Source: Chondrus crispus
Taxonomy: Eukaryota > Rhodophyta > Florideophyceae > Gigartinales > Gigartinaceae
DNA: 64,000 nt
Direction of reading: 5' to 3'
Assembly: GCF_000350225.1 (NCBI RefSeq)
Contig: NW_005179159.1
Location: 124,001 to 188,000 of the forward strand
Position numbers and translations under genes: made by a program. Below the pieces are notes generated by a model. That model saw only the letters and a program-made list of their open reading frames with translations. It did not search any database and was not told the DNA's origin. Positions 10,948 through 23,245 of this stretch are shown piece after piece; the first letter of the stretch is position 1; each line of letters starts with the position of its first letter.

Positions 10948-10981
10948 AGGTGGTCTCGTTTGCAACGTTGCAAGATTCACC
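10935..10981 (+). promoter_or_regulatory. Probable -1 ribosomal frameshift signal between gag and pol
   Basis: GGGAAAA (10935-10941) is in the gag register G GGA AAA, the canonical X XXY YYZ form, and sits just before the gag stop TAA (10945-10947). Pol is open in exactly the -1 frame. Downstream GGTG (10949-10952) can pair with CACC (10978-10981), and inside it TTGCA (10960-10964) pairs with TGCAA (10969-10973) over a 4-nt loop. The 7-nt spacer is in the usual range. The site would set the Gag to Gag-Pol ratio. Confidence 0.7.
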
Positions 10982-13900
10982 TGTTTCCTTATCTCCAAAC
11001 GTGCACCAAGACGACGGGCAGCGCGAAAAGCCCGACGAGCAGGGAGGTAAAGCCGTTCAGAGTTCCCGCGATATCAATCCTGATAACTCTGCCCCGCTAG
11101 CCGCCGTGCAACCCGACGAGGGGTACCTCGGGACCGATGGAACTCCGCGACCTGGCGAACCAGGTCCTTCCAAAGATTGCGCCGGGGCGCAAACGGATTC
11201 TGTCATGGACAAACAATCTCGACGGAGATCGAGAGCGGCAAGGCGCCAAGAGAAGAGAAAAACCAGACGAAAACGGCCTCGTCCAGGTGATTCCTTCGCG
11301 AAGGGAGATCCCCGAGTCGTAGACGGGGTGGTGTGCTTGCTTTCCTCGAAGCTGTATACCGTCTACGGTTCGATTGGTACCGCCACCAACGCCTTAAAGC
11401 CGTATCGAATTGGGATTGATACCTGTTCAGGATACAATCTCGTGCGTAGGGACTGTCTCCCTCCGAACTGGCGGACGTATCAAATACCGAACGCCTCGTT
11501 GCCAAGATTGGCAGGAGCAGATTCAAGCCCGCTGAAGCTTACCGCAGTCGTCCGTCTCGCTGTACGACTCGGTAACGTCACGTATCGACTACCCTTCGTG
11601 GTAGCCGATTCTCTCGCTGTAGAAGTCCTCCTAGGGACGTCTTTCATTGACGCCCACGTCAAACGAATTGACATCGACAAGCAATGCCTTGAACTTCGTC
11701 GTGGACGCCGCTTCGCTATTATAGACGCAAAAGGCGTCGCTTTTACTAACGGCGACACGAGTACCAAGCCAGCGCGACGTACACGGAACGACAACGGTCG
11801 TGAAACTGACGCCCAACCCATCCGTCTGGCCAAATGGATTTCGATCCCGGCTATGTCACAACTCGGAGTGCGGGTCATTACAAAGGGTTTGGGACTTGTA
11901 TTTCTTGACCCTAAGCCTTCCTTGCAACACCGTCATGGTGTACGGCTAACGAACGGGGTGGCGAATGTACTTCCCAACCGTCCGTTTGAAGTCATCGTTG
12001 CGAACTCCTCCCGAAAGCCACGGAGGCTTCCTAAGAATACCATCATTGGGTATGCGAAGCGCAACCTTGTCGCTATCCTTACGCCAGATCGACCAGTCGC
12101 TGAGGAAATGGGCCGAGTTCTCAATATCTCGGCAATCCCAGAGACAATCTCAAGTAATGAGAGGTCGAACTACGAAGGGGCATCGGACCCTGCGGAAGAA
12201 CATAGCTGTTCTACGAAGGAGAAGGTTCCAGAAGACTGGGAATCTCAGGTTAGTCTCAGCCACATTACGGACGAACCCTTACGAGCCGAAATTATGGCTG
12301 TGCTACGGAAGCACTCGTCGATGTGGGATGGCAATCTTGGTACCATCTCGGCGACAGAACATCGCATTGAGCTCGAGAAGGGTACGAAACCCCTACGTTC
12401 AATGCCGTATCGCCAAGGACCTGCGATGCGTACGAAGGTCGCAGAAGAAATTGAGGAGATGCTCAATGCTGGGGTTATGGAACCCGCGACCTCTGAGTGG
12501 GCTTCTCCCGTAGTGCTCGTCCCAAAGAAGGACGGGTCACTTCGTTTCTGCGTCGAATACAGACGCCTGAACACGAAAACGTTAGGGGACGCTTATCCCC
12601 TACTGCGCATGGACGATTGTATCGACTCTCTTGGAGACGCTAAGATCTTTTCCACATTGGACTGCAACTCGGGATATTGGCAAATCCCGGTTGCTCCAGA
12701 AGATCGTGACAAGACTACGTTTACGAGCTATCTCGGTACGTTCCGATATTTACGGATGCCATTCGGCCTACGGAACGCCCCGGCGACGTTTCAGAGAGCG
12801 CTAGACATCATACTGTCTGGCGTACGTTGGCAAATTTGCCTTGTTTACCTTGACGATGTAATCGTGTTCTCTCGTACCATGGAACAGCACGTACAGCACC
12901 TCGATACCGTCCTTTCGCTGCTACGATCAGCAGGAATCTCGTTGAAGCTAAAGAAGTGCGCCTTCTTCCAACGTAAGGTACGATACCTTGGCCACGTTAT
13001 AACTCCCGGCAAGCTACAAGTCGCCGGGGATGCAGCGTCTGCATTCGCATCTGCCGAGTTCCCTCGAACCCTCACTCAGGTCCGTTCCTTCTTGGGAGCC
13101 TGCAACGTGTATCGACATTTCGTTCAGGGATTTTCGAAAGTTGCAAAACCTTTGACGGAAATGACGCGTAAGAACGCAGACGTGGATTGGGATAGCCCAA
13201 CAGATGCCCAAGTGAAGGCATTCCAAGAGCTGAAAAATAGAATGGTCTCGCCCCCCGTGTTGGCTTTGCCGCGGTTGGGTAAGCCATACTTCATCGATAC
13301 TGATGCCTCCGCTTACAAGCTCGGCTGTACGCTTCTACAACAACAGGACGATCCTGGTAGTTGGCATCCAGTCGGCTACTGGTCTTATGCCCTTAACGAA
13401 AGCGAACGAAACTATTCCGCTACCGAGCGCGAATGTTACGCTGTTGTGTCGGCAATCACATCGTTGCGGCCGTATATCGAAGGTACGCACTTTACGGTTC
13501 GAACCGATCATGACGCTCTACGATGGCTCATGACGTTAACGGAGTCCTCTGGGAGACTAAAAAGATGGAGACTTCGCCTAGCTGAATTCGACTTCACGAT
13601 CGAATATCGCCCGGGACGAGTGCACCAAGTTCCGGACGCGCTCTCACGACTGGTTACCCCAAATAGGGGAAACCAACCCGAGGTTGACGACGAAGTACCG
13701 ACCTTCGACACTGACGTCTCCCTTTTGACGACGGTTCAGGATGTTTCGAATGCATTAACGGAGCATCGATGCACTCCGAAGTGTGATCACGTAACGGAAA
13801 CGGTTTTCGTTACGACGCGCACTGGAGCACTCTCTACGAACGGAGCTCCCCGTGACGCTACGGAACCAGTCGTCTGGCTGCATGAGGACGACGAGTCCGA

Positions 13901-15570
13901 CGAGATGGACGACGTAGAACTCGATGACTTCGGCCTTCCTGACGACCAGGAGGCGCTGTCGAACAACCGCCCAAACGATGCACTGCCCGCTCCCCTCTCC
14001 TTCGACGAGCTGGCTGAAGAACAACGAGCTGGCTGAAGAACAACGAGCTGATGACTTTTGTCACACGGTTCTGTCTCGACAGCACAGAAAACGCGACTCG
14101 CACTTTTTCGAGGATACGGACGGGCTGCTCAAGCGCAAGCACCCGTACGAACGTGATATCGTGCAAATCGTTGTACCTAAAACGTTAAGAGCTCGGATCT
14201 TATCGCTAACGCACGACCCCGTTGTTGCAGGACATCCAGGACAGAACAGGATGTACTACATCCTAAGACGAACGTACTACTGGCCACACATGGCTGTAGA
14301 CGTCGCGGCGACAGTACGGAACTGTCGACATTGCGCGAAGAACCGCGTTCGGTTACGTAAGAGGCTCAACCGCCTCAAGCTGTTTCCGGCAACGGCACCG
14401 CTAGAGTCCATCGGTATTGATATACTTGGACCTCTACCGAAATCCAAGAAGGGACGCAAATACCTTCTTGTACTTACGGATCGTTTCACGAAACTTACGC
14501 AGGTCGTTGCGTTACGAAGCGTCACCGCCTATGTCGTGGCCGTTGCCTTTTGCGAGGCCTGGGTATTCAAATACGGAGTGCCAAAAACACTACTGTCGGA
14601 CAACGGTCCGCAATTCTCTGCCCGATTCTTCCGGTCTGTTTGTGAAGTTCTTGGAGTAACAAACCTCTTTACCTCAGCTTACCATCCACAAACGAACGGA
14701 CAGACCGAGCGGTACAACCGTACTATCGTGGATATGTTACGAAATTACGTGAACGAGCACCAAAACGACTGGGATGTTTACGCCGGAGCGTTAACGTACG
14801 CTTACAACTGTCACCTGCACAGATCTACAAGGACAACCCCTTTCGATTTAGTGTTAACGCGACCTCCGCCAGAGTTCTCTTTGCATCAGTCGGTGCGACG
14901 ACGTTCTACTCCGGACGCGACCGCTCGCGACGATTTCAGAAAACGTTTGGACGTGTCTATCCAAAAGGCATACAAAAGCCTGCAACAAACGCAAGCGCGT
15001 TATAAACGAGACTTTGACAAGCGAGTACGCCGCGTCAAGTCAAGGATAAGAGCTAGAGATTTTATCTTCCTAGACTCAACGGACGGGGCGACAAAACCCG
15101 GCAAGCTGCAGTCCCCTGCCGAAGGGCCGTACAAGGTCCTGCGACAGGACAAACGGACTCTAACAATCGATCGGAACGGTGTAACTGAACTTGTCTCCGC
15201 GGACAGATGCGTCTTTTCGCCGCCCCCGATAGGCGCTCGTACAAACGCTGCCAAATCAGCGACAGAGCCTACGGCGGAAAATTCGAATGCCGAGGCACAT
15301 CCTCCAGGATCAAACGAAGCGCCTCACGCATCTGCCGCCGACTTTGCTCAGAAGGTTCACGACGGACCTACGTATACGGTGGATCGCCTCCTGGACCACC
15401 GTACTCGAGAGGGAAATGTGGAATTTCTCGTCAAATGGACTGGATACGCAAAACCCACATGGACTAAACGTACCCATGTCCCCGAAGAACTCGTCAGTCG
15501 TTGTCGACAACGCCTCCATCGCAATACGCGAACCCCTTCAAGCCAAAAGACACGGTCACGATTGGCGTGA
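10942..15570 (+). pseudogene. Chromovirus pol: PR-RT-RNaseH-IN-chromodomain, one frame break
   Basis: Entered by -1 frameshift from gag. In order: a basic linker; aspartic protease (GIDTCSGYNLV, about 11408-11440); RT with FCVEYRRLN, FSTLDCNSGYWQI and catalytic VYLDDVIVFS (about 12843); RNase H beginning YFIDTDASAYKLG (about 13290) with YSATERECYAVV; integrase with HHCC finger (TH...GH...NCRHC, about 14210-14335), core IGIDILGPLP, SDNGPQF and YHPQTNGQTERYNR; and a chromodomain near 15375-15500 (YTVDRLLDHR, FLVKWTGY). A 19-bp tandem duplication (14007-14025 and 14026-14044) shifts the frame between RNase H and IN. Without it the frame would be continuous. The chromodomain is expected to direct integration to marked chromatin. 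Confidence 0.9.
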
Positions 15571-17041
15571 CTGGGACCTCACGCTTGAGGAGGGGTCCCA
15601 GAACTGCACGCTGCAGTAGCAACGTTCGAGAGTTTCAAGCTCTTCGAGGTGGCACGGTCCACGCGCGATGAACAATTAATTCAGGGTTGGTCGAAGAACA
15701 ACACGATGTCGAAAGAACAATTTGTTTTATTGTAAGACTAACCAGAATGGTGTTAGTTAGGCCAACACGCGCTTTAGCAACGCATCATATTCTGCGACAC
15801 GAGACCCGAAGGGCCATGCACGAGTGCCAGCGGGCACAATGGAACAAGTTCCAACGACGAATTAACGACGGGCATAGTGACCTGCAGTTCGGTCTCGGTG
15901 ATACGCATCCTCGTCTCCCGATGAAACACGACGGAACTTCTCCCATTCGTACGCCAATCTTGCTCTCGGTAGCGATTGAGCGGAAGTATCGGCACGGCCG
16001 AGCAGCGACGTTGTGGAACCGATCCGCAAGACGCCCTCGCTCGGGGGGGATCCTGTGTATGGATATCCCGGGACGCGACAGCTTCCGAATGCTGAACAAC
16101 TTGGCGTGGCACAGTACCACTCGTAACGGCGCAACGTCATAAGGCCACCGGGCTTGGTGACGTTCACGGTTCCAGACTCCTCCAGAGCAGACCGGCGCGT
16201 CGGCTTCAGGCTCGCAACACCGAACGGCACGTTCGATGCGTGATCACAGACCCTCGATGGGCCTGACGCCGATGAAGAGCCCACGACGAGAGGACCTTGC
16301 TTGTCCACGATGTTCCCCGACGAACAAACGACAGGATCGCCTCCTGAAAAATCTTGGGACATACGAACAGGCCCTGATGGCTCTGTAACGACGGGGAGTC
16401 CCGACGAGACGGAAGGAACCTCGGTGGTGACGACGGCAGGCGGTCCTACCGACGCGAGCCCAAGCGTAGGCGGGGCACTCGAAACAGGAACAGACGGCCT
16501 GTCCGCGAGCGATGGCGCATGCTTTCGCACAACGTTGTCGTTCGGAGATATCGCGAGCGAGGCGGATTCGCGCGGGATACGTCTGCGTCACAAAAAGGAC
16601 GCCGAAAAACATGATCTGTTAAGTCAGAACGACTGCGCGGAGCAACCGGTGACGCCCGCGGTACGAAAAACGAAAGGAAGCTCGCACGGCTTACCTCATG
16701 CAGAAGAACAACGGAGTGTGATCGAATCGCAATGAGAAATGGAGAACGAGTCGTGGGACGACAAACTGAAACGAGACGGACCGATCGTCTACCCCTTCGC
16801 TGCGCGCGGTCGCACCAGATGCTGCGCTGTCAACATATTCGAAATCCGACGGCGAGATGCACGCTTGGCAAAATACGTGGCCAAACGAGGACACACGTGT
16901 CGGCAGCTGATTTGTCCTGCTTAATTTTTGCGCAAATTTTGAAGTGGGACACATGAGTCCTTAGCGCACGCGCCTTGCCTAATTTTTCGGAAAATATTTT
17001 TGCAAAATTTGAGCGGGGCGCTCAAGGCGAGGAGGGGGCCA
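15571..17041 (+). other. Long 3' region of the chromovirus between integrase and 3' LTR
   Basis: About 1.47 kb lies between the integrase stop and the LTR. Open frames exist on the plus strand (15687-16142, 151 codons; 16301-16735, 144 codons) and on the minus strand (15862-16530, 222 codons). The 144-codon frame is rich in Gly, Thr, Ser, Asp and Glu with no transmembrane segment or envelope-like motif. I recognise none of them. The region ends in the purine tract GAGGAGGGGG (17029-17038), the PPT. Confidence 0.55.
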
Positions 17042-17807
17042 TGTGGTATATCGCCAAGTGTCCACTAGTGTACATACTGTACTCGAACACCCGATGGTGT
17101 ATGACAAGGACCACATTGGTTAATTCCCAATTCGAATGGTAATTACCTTAACGCCCGGTAAGTTGGGCAGCGCAATTCGCGTCCGTGTACGTACTGTACT
17201 CGAATCATACCGTCTAATGTATGATACCGGCGTACCTCGCTGGCGCCCAAGTGCAGGACCGTTACTGCCCGACGTGTAGTCGTACTGTTACAGTTTGGCA
17301 CTGTAAGAACGGGGACTACAGTAGTAGATATAATAAAGTAGGGAAGGGGAAGGACTCGAGGAGATCATCGATCAACGCAGTGGCATCATCTCGAGGGCCG
17401 ACTACTTTGTCCCTTGGTTTTGTGCCTATGTCTTTCCCCTGACTACGTTTTCGTCTTCCCCTTTTGTACATCGAGTACAACGAAAAGTACTCCACAGCAG
17501 GGGTAACGCACGACGAGCGCTCCGCAGAGCGCCCGGATTCGTCCACCGTGACGGCGTCGCCTCCGCACGGCGTCGAGTTACCCCGTCGAGGACGTCGATC
17601 TGCCTTTCGTGGCGTCGTTGTGTCGAACCCACACCGTTCTACCAAAACCTCTACCAACCAGCTACCGAACTCCCTTCTGTCTTGTTTTGTGGTTCTTACT
17701 ACACGTGTGCACGACACTCGTCGCGTCTAGCACGCCTCGAACTACAGTACGACGTGTCGCAGCTCCCGCTACCCGAAGCCGGTCGAGTGCGGCACGTTCT
17801 ACTACAC
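17042..17807 (+). repeat. 3' LTR of the chromovirus
   Basis: It starts TGTGGTATATCG directly after the PPT and ends TACTACA(C). It matches the 5' LTR over 766 bp with about 30 substitutions and no net length change. The flank after 17807 does not continue the gypsy-A RT that is broken at 7793. Confidence 0.9.
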
Positions 17808-18107
17808 AATGCAAGCAATTGAACGCGAAACGTTTCGATATGTACAGATCTTCGAGTGGCAAACCAAAAAAACCTCGACAGACGACCTGAGCTCCTACGT
17901 GGGTTTATAGTTCAGCTATCAGACGCGTCTCTGAAACAAAAGCTACTTTCTGTCTTTGCTCCTCGTCGCCCTGTACTGTACCCGGATCTGCATTGTCTGT
18001 GAACCTGACATGACAGACTTGGGTCCGATATCGTGACAGCATGCCGGCTCTCGACGTCCACTGAGAACGCAAACATTTGGGACTCGTGATCCATTAATTA
18101 AACATAC
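17808..18107. other. Spacer between chromovirus and YqaJ-type transposon
   Basis: No recognisable gene. It does not contain the missing 3' half of gypsy-A. Confidence 0.5.
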
Positions 18108-18151
18108 ACATGTATATATCCCTAATGTCATTTTTTATGATCAGTATACTG
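18108..18151 (+). repeat. Left terminal inverted repeat of the YqaJ-type transposon
   Basis: ACATGTATATATCCCTAATG followed by a T run and TGATCAGTATACTG (18138-18151). It matches the reverse complement of 23204-23245 with one small indel. Confidence 0.7.
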
Positions 18152-18436
18152 CACAGAACCTTCCGACTCCGCGTGTTTCGCAGTGCGTCTACCAATACCA
18201 AAACAAACCGCATATGGCCACAATACAGAGTCAGTTACACATGTCGGCATAGTTTGGCGCTACATAGCCAAATACAGGCGGATTTATTTAAACGTGAAGT
18301 CTGGTCTCAGGAGACCTCACAAGCACCCGAAAAACAGCGTTCTGATCAGTATACTGCTCAATAAAGACCATAGCTTGACCTTTCCATACACGAATGATAC
18401 ACAATACAGCTTACTTCTACATCGACGACATGTGTA

Positions 18437-21400
18437 TCAAACACTTCCACGGTGATGACTGCGTAGTCTCTGTGCCACAGGTTGTTCAGAAGATGGACTC
18501 TGATGGTTCTTCGTAGCTCCATTTTCGCCGATAATCGGCTCAGTCCCTTCATTTTCGCCGTGCTCTGGCACTGACTGTCTCTCAATCTGCGGAGCTTGGT
18601 GGAGGCTTCTCAGGGATAGATGCTTTGCTGTGTGCCATACCTCAAAACAACTTTTGCGCAAGCCGGGGTAGGTTCGGATACAAAGAAATGTGCTGCAAAG
18701 TGTGCATTGATACGTCGTCCTATGTCCTCTCCAAGAGCCACTGTTTTGACCGCAAAGTGTACAGTAGTGAACCGGACCCTGTCTAGGTTGATGCCCGCTG
18801 ACGGAGAGCCTCAGTCTTTTGCCGTCCTTTGAATTGAAGAAAAATAATCTCTTGCGCTTTCGCCCCTTTGCTAAGCCAACAAGACGTTTAGCCTCATTGT
18901 CAGAGATTTTGGCAGCAATACCATCCGTGCCCATGTTATTCTTTCTCCTATCCATTACCTCCAGAGATGCAGCGTAGTGTAGCAGCTCCTGTGACAAATC
19001 GAACATGAAGTACGCAGCGGACTATACTTTGTTTAAAAGATTCCTGAACTTTTCAAGGGTTTTGAATGATTCCACCGTAACGAGTAGAGACCTCCGCTTG
19101 TAGATGCGAAACGCAAAAAGGCGTTTAGCGCCATAGTTTTCAGCGTTTGAACTGCCAGTTTTTACTCCCACTTTAAATGTGACGTTGAAGACCGTAGCAT
19201 TGCCCTTCGCTGCGTTGATCCGTCGACACTTGCTTTCGTTTTGCTGTAGATAGTCTGAGAAGCATGTTTGAACAGCTTCAGAGGATGAAAACAGCCTTTA
19301 TCCAAAACCCGCCGGTTAATGACTTGCCAAAAAGGAAACTGAGACTCCACCAATTCTCGAACAGACCCTGTCATGAATCTCCGTATTTCATGGGGCTCCT
19401 CATACGCCCATCTCAACAACGGGGATGAAAGTGATTCAAGCGCTTCCCGGGCTAGGTTAATTGTCTCATGGGGAGAGCGAATTATAACTCTGTAGAGAAC
19501 ACCTGTCTCAGAGGCCGCAACGTAGATGGCAAATCGCAATGACATCACAACCAATTAATGAAAGATTTGTCCCATGTGCTCTGTGGGAATGTACTTGTAA
19601 AAGGTCTCATCTCCCATGATGCAACTGATCAGATTGAGGGACACTTGCGCCAGCGATTGACCAAGACTCGCTGGCTGCACGCCAGTCTTAATCTCCACTG
19701 TTGCCGGCACGTAGGATGTGCCCTCGACATGAATGATGTCATCTTCATCGAATGCTCCATCCTTAAAACTGTCCACCCGCAGCAGCACTATACCATCAGG
19801 AGAGCATGCCAGGTACGGTGCATCCAGCACTGACAACATCCCCACCTCAAAGAATTCTCCAAACATATCCATTCTGCGCAACGCGTGCCCAACTGCTTTC
19901 TCGTTCACACTACCCCGCATCATAGATTCCGTAGATACTTTTGAGCTGAACCATGAATTAGAAAGTATCTGGAACCACTCTTCATTGGTGCGCTCCTGCA
20001 CTTCCCCCTGACCGTCCAGTTCGAGTGCAGTGCGAACTGCGCCATTGCGCATCAGAAAAGCCCCCGCATTTGTGCCAGTGATGCGAAACTGGCGAAGTAG
20101 GAACCAATCTGCACAGCGCTGTGCTGTAGTAAGGCACATGCAAGTTTGGCGCAAACAATTCTCCAATCCCTCCTTCATGCTTTGCCCATGAATGCTCTCG
20201 CCATTGACTCTGGTGAAGAGAATCTCCGCGCCCGCCGTTTCTTTTTCTTTCGGTACAGCAATCCAAGTGTTTAGGATGTCACCCACGCTTGGAGGTACAG
20301 TGTAGAGGAACCGAAGTATCTTGCAAAACTTCTCGGTACCGTGCTCCCGAACGGCAATTGCTGTCACGTTCTTCACCCCCACCCTCTTACCGTTTGCGGA
20401 AATGGGCTTTGTGGCTAGACGTACATCGGGACCAAGGCCTCCATGGTCTGGAATGACGAAGGCAGCAGGACGATCGAATTGAGCACCCTGTCCGTGCGCT
20501 CCCCTCGTCTCCTCACTCAGTGCGTCCTGACCCCCCGCCGCTCCCTCCGCGTCTCCCTCACTGATGACATTTGCGCCACTATCCCGAATCTCTCCCACTG
20601 AATCCCGCCCACGTTGTTCATTGCCTTGCCCTGAGCTCCGCTCGGATTGAGTCGTCGTGACGTCCGCGGCTTCCCCTATGTCGTTACGGTACACGTTCAA
20701 AAACGACTGCCCAACGAAGGGGTGGCAGCGGATGAGATGCTCAGGCATAACTAGAATAGAGCAAAGTCCATTTGCGTTGAGTATGTCCAAAAACGCTTCC
20801 TTTCCATACCCCCTATCGGCCGTTATGACACAACCATTCACAGCTCCTCACCCTTGTCATCGAAGATTGTGGTAAGGAGTTTGGAGACTGAGACGGTTTG
20901 AGCCTTTCCACTTCTTCTAAACCGTAACCCAAGAACAACCCGAAATAGTGCGTCGGCGATTGAATCTGCCGCGTGTCCTTCTTTGTCTGCCTTACGCTGA
21001 CTGAGCATTTTCACTTGATTATCGACGGCTCTTGTGCCGAACAAATCATCGTCGAGCGTGGCGAGTAGATGTAACGGACAGAAAAAGACCTTCTTTGTTT
21101 CCCGAATTGCAAGGTTCTCGAACTCAGACAGTAGCCGAGTCTGATCGCGCTGTGAATTCCAAGAAACGCTCCCATCATTCCCCCTTCCCGTCGGTGAATA
21201 GGCCGGAAGATTTGTGCAAATAAAACGAAGGCGATGAAGAGGAGGGGTATCATTTCCCAAAGCACGCATAACAAGAACAGCTTTCTCAAAGCTAAATCCC
21301 GATGTGTGACTAAAGAGCATAACCGAGAGAAATCGATACATGTCGGGCATCGTAAGAGGATCCTCTTCGCTTCGATGCATACGAATGCTCTCGTTGATCC

Positions 21401-21752
21401 AATCCAACATTTGCCGCAACAACCCCTGGCATAACAGAGTGACAAAACCGCAACGACCAGGCAAAATTCCTCTCACTGCGCACTCTGTGATATGCTTCTC
21501 GACTGCATTTTGGCAGAACAGTCTTGCTCTATTCCCAACCACGATGTTCGTAAACTCTTCCTCCATCATGACTGATGCGCACTCATTATGTATCACCTTC
21601 CATCCTTGTGACGGGTCCGATTGATTCCTTCCACCCCATGTTCCACCTCGACCTCGGCCACGTCCCCTTCCACGCCCACCACGCGAACCACTTCCTCCTT
21701 GTAGTGCAATGCGCCTGTTAGGCAGAGACCAAGGTCCGACGGTCCAACACAA
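18437..21752 (-). pseudogene. DDE transposase with embedded YqaJ-like nuclease and C-terminal zinc finger
   Basis: Three adjoining minus-strand pieces form one protein. The N-terminus has an RGG-type Gly/Arg tract (about 21640-21700). The first acidic motif LDDDLFG is near 21033-21060. A -1 frame break at 20838-20850 separates it from the second motif ITADRGYG (20805-20826). After a low-complexity insert comes the YqaJ-like domain: QRCADWFLLRQFRITGT, an NEK motif, CSPDGI (about 19797-19808) and VEIKTG (about 19686-19700), so the nuclease active site (D, E-x-K) looks complete. An in-frame TAA at 19555-19557 interrupts it, and the frame continues to 19162. The last piece (19006-18437) has a finger with CTLCG, CTLC, C..SCF and WH (18620-18760), as in piggyBac-like transposases. 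A further stop and frame change lie between 19006 and 19162. The breaks make this copy inactive as read. Confidence 0.7.
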
Positions 21753-23203
21753 ACAACAGCAACAAAAACAACAACTGCCAACGGCACAGCGCTACGGAGT
21801 GTTCGAAGCTCCCTGTCCTCTTTAAGCGGGTTTGCGGCCCGCAGTAGCTCCGATCCCTGATAGGGGGGGCAAAGAGAAGGGCCCCGCCCGGGATCGGTAA
21901 ATGGTGGTAGAGACTTGTAAAGGCAACTGCTCGACGAGTTCGGAGGGGTGTTTAGATAAACCTGGTCCGATGGGTCGTAAATCCAATGCTCGAAGAGCGC
22001 CTTGTACACCTTATACCCTTGATAAGGTCTTCGACGGGGACGTCGCAACGTAGCCCGTCGGGAAAGAAGAAAACGTAGCAGCGCTACACCGTCGTACTGC
22101 CCGATGGCAAAGTACCAACAACGGATCGGTCGCAACCAGATTCCGATGGAACCAACACTGATAAAAGCACCACTGGTGCACCAACACAAAAGCCCGATGG
22201 CGAATGACGTCACGTTGCGGATCGCAATCCTACAAGGTGGGACCAACTCAAGATTAAGGGAAATTAGGATGGGGAAATAAAGGAAAATTGATAAGGAAAA
22301 AGGGGACCCCCGAGCAATAGAGGATGCCGTAGGCTTAGGTAAAAGGGAGCGTCTTGATAGAGACGGACTTCGACCAAGGCGACATTCGACTCCGGCAACT
22401 CGGGTTACCTTTACTGACTTGGTCGTCAGAGGGCCAAGGTATATATCGCCCCGCCGGAGCCACTACAGTAGCTCCCGGCGCTAGATCCTAGATCTAATCT
22501 AATGTTAAATAACTAATATGCGACTAATTAAAATTAATAATTAAAATAATAAAGTGAAATGATTTCCACTTTTGCTTGTCATACCCCATCATTTTCATCT
22601 CTTTTCACCCCCCTTTTCAGGTGCGTATTGCACTACACTCCTCGCAAGCCTCGTCGACGCGCGGCGGATCCACGGCGCGACCCTCGTGCAACGCGCGTCC
22701 CTCGTCCGACGCTTGACTCTCGTCCACCGCTCAATCCTTTCCCACCCCCCGCACTCTCTTCACCTTGAATTACGTGTTCAGTGTTCGGCAGATTTGATGT
22801 ATCTTCAGGCCGATCGTCAAGTTGATTCGTGGGCAATACCGCATCTGTCGGTGAATGCGACTCTTCCTCAGGGGAGGGGACGGACGAAAAGGAGGCAGAA
22901 GATGGCATGAGACAAAAGAAATGGGCTGGGGGGAACAGGGAGGTGAATGATGAAGGAAGATTGATGGGGCTTCGGCGATAATCTTGCAGTGGTCACATCT
23001 CGGCGGGAAGTTCACCGATTTTCGATCTTGAAAATCGATGTGGTGCATAACATTTTGCTACACATCATGCCAATGATTTACAGTGGAAAAGTGACGAAGA
23101 AACGTCTTGAGGATTCTTTCAAAACAGTCTCCAAAACGGGGTTTTTGATCAGTATACTGAACATACAACATGTAACGGCAGTATGCTATTTTAAGGTTGT
23201 CTT
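21753..23203. other. Transposon interior upstream of the transposase, no certain gene
   Basis: A 217-codon minus-strand frame (21593-22246) overlaps the transposase start and has no motif I recognise; its C-terminal part is antisense-like and low complexity. The rest, AT-rich near 22500-22560, shows nothing clear. The promoter of the transposase should lie here. Confidence 0.4.
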
Positions 23204-23245
23204 CAGTATACTGATCAAAAAAAGCATTAGGGATATGCTACATGT
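23204..23245 (+). repeat. Right terminal inverted repeat of the YqaJ-type transposon
   Basis: CAGTATACTGATCA (23204-23217), an A run, then CATTAGGGATA and TACATGT. Together with TGATCAGTATACTG at 23142-23155 it can form a large cruciform. Confidence 0.7.

Larger units (their letters stand above)
7794..17807 (+). mobile_element. Full-length Ty3/gypsy chromovirus
   Basis: Two LTRs of 766 bp (7794-8559 and 17042-17807) enclose PBS, gag, PR-RT-RNaseH-IN with C-terminal chromodomain, an unusually long 3' region and a PPT. By eye the LTRs differ at about 30 positions, roughly 4 percent, so the insertion is not recent. No 5-bp target duplication is evident (left flank ATCCG, right flank AATGC). The coding region has an in-frame TAG in gag and a 19-bp tandem duplication in pol. 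A related but more intact gag lies at 61952-64000. Confidence 0.9.
18108..23245 (-). mobile_element. DNA transposon with DDE transposase fused to YqaJ-like nuclease
   Basis: Inverted terminal sequences lie at 18108-18151 and 23204-23245. Both share ACATGTA, then TATCCCTAATG, an A or T run, and TGATCAGTATACTG. The last 14-mer occurs again inside each end (18338-18351 and 23142-23155), giving subterminal repeats. The only large coding unit between them, on the minus strand (18437-21752), combines a DDE transposase, a PD-(D/E)XK exonuclease of YqaJ type and a Cys/His finger. Published eukaryotic elements of ISL2EU type are known to encode YqaJ nucleases; whether this is that group or a separate one cannot be decided here. 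Confidence 0.7.

Noticed and set aside
15862..16530. 222-codon minus-strand ORF in the chromovirus 3' region as an antisense gene
   Set aside because: Composition looks like a shadow of the plus strand and no family is recognised; kept only as a question.
21593..22246. 217-codon minus-strand ORF as a second protein of the YqaJ-type transposon
   Set aside because: It overlaps the transposase N-terminus in another frame and has no recognisable motif.
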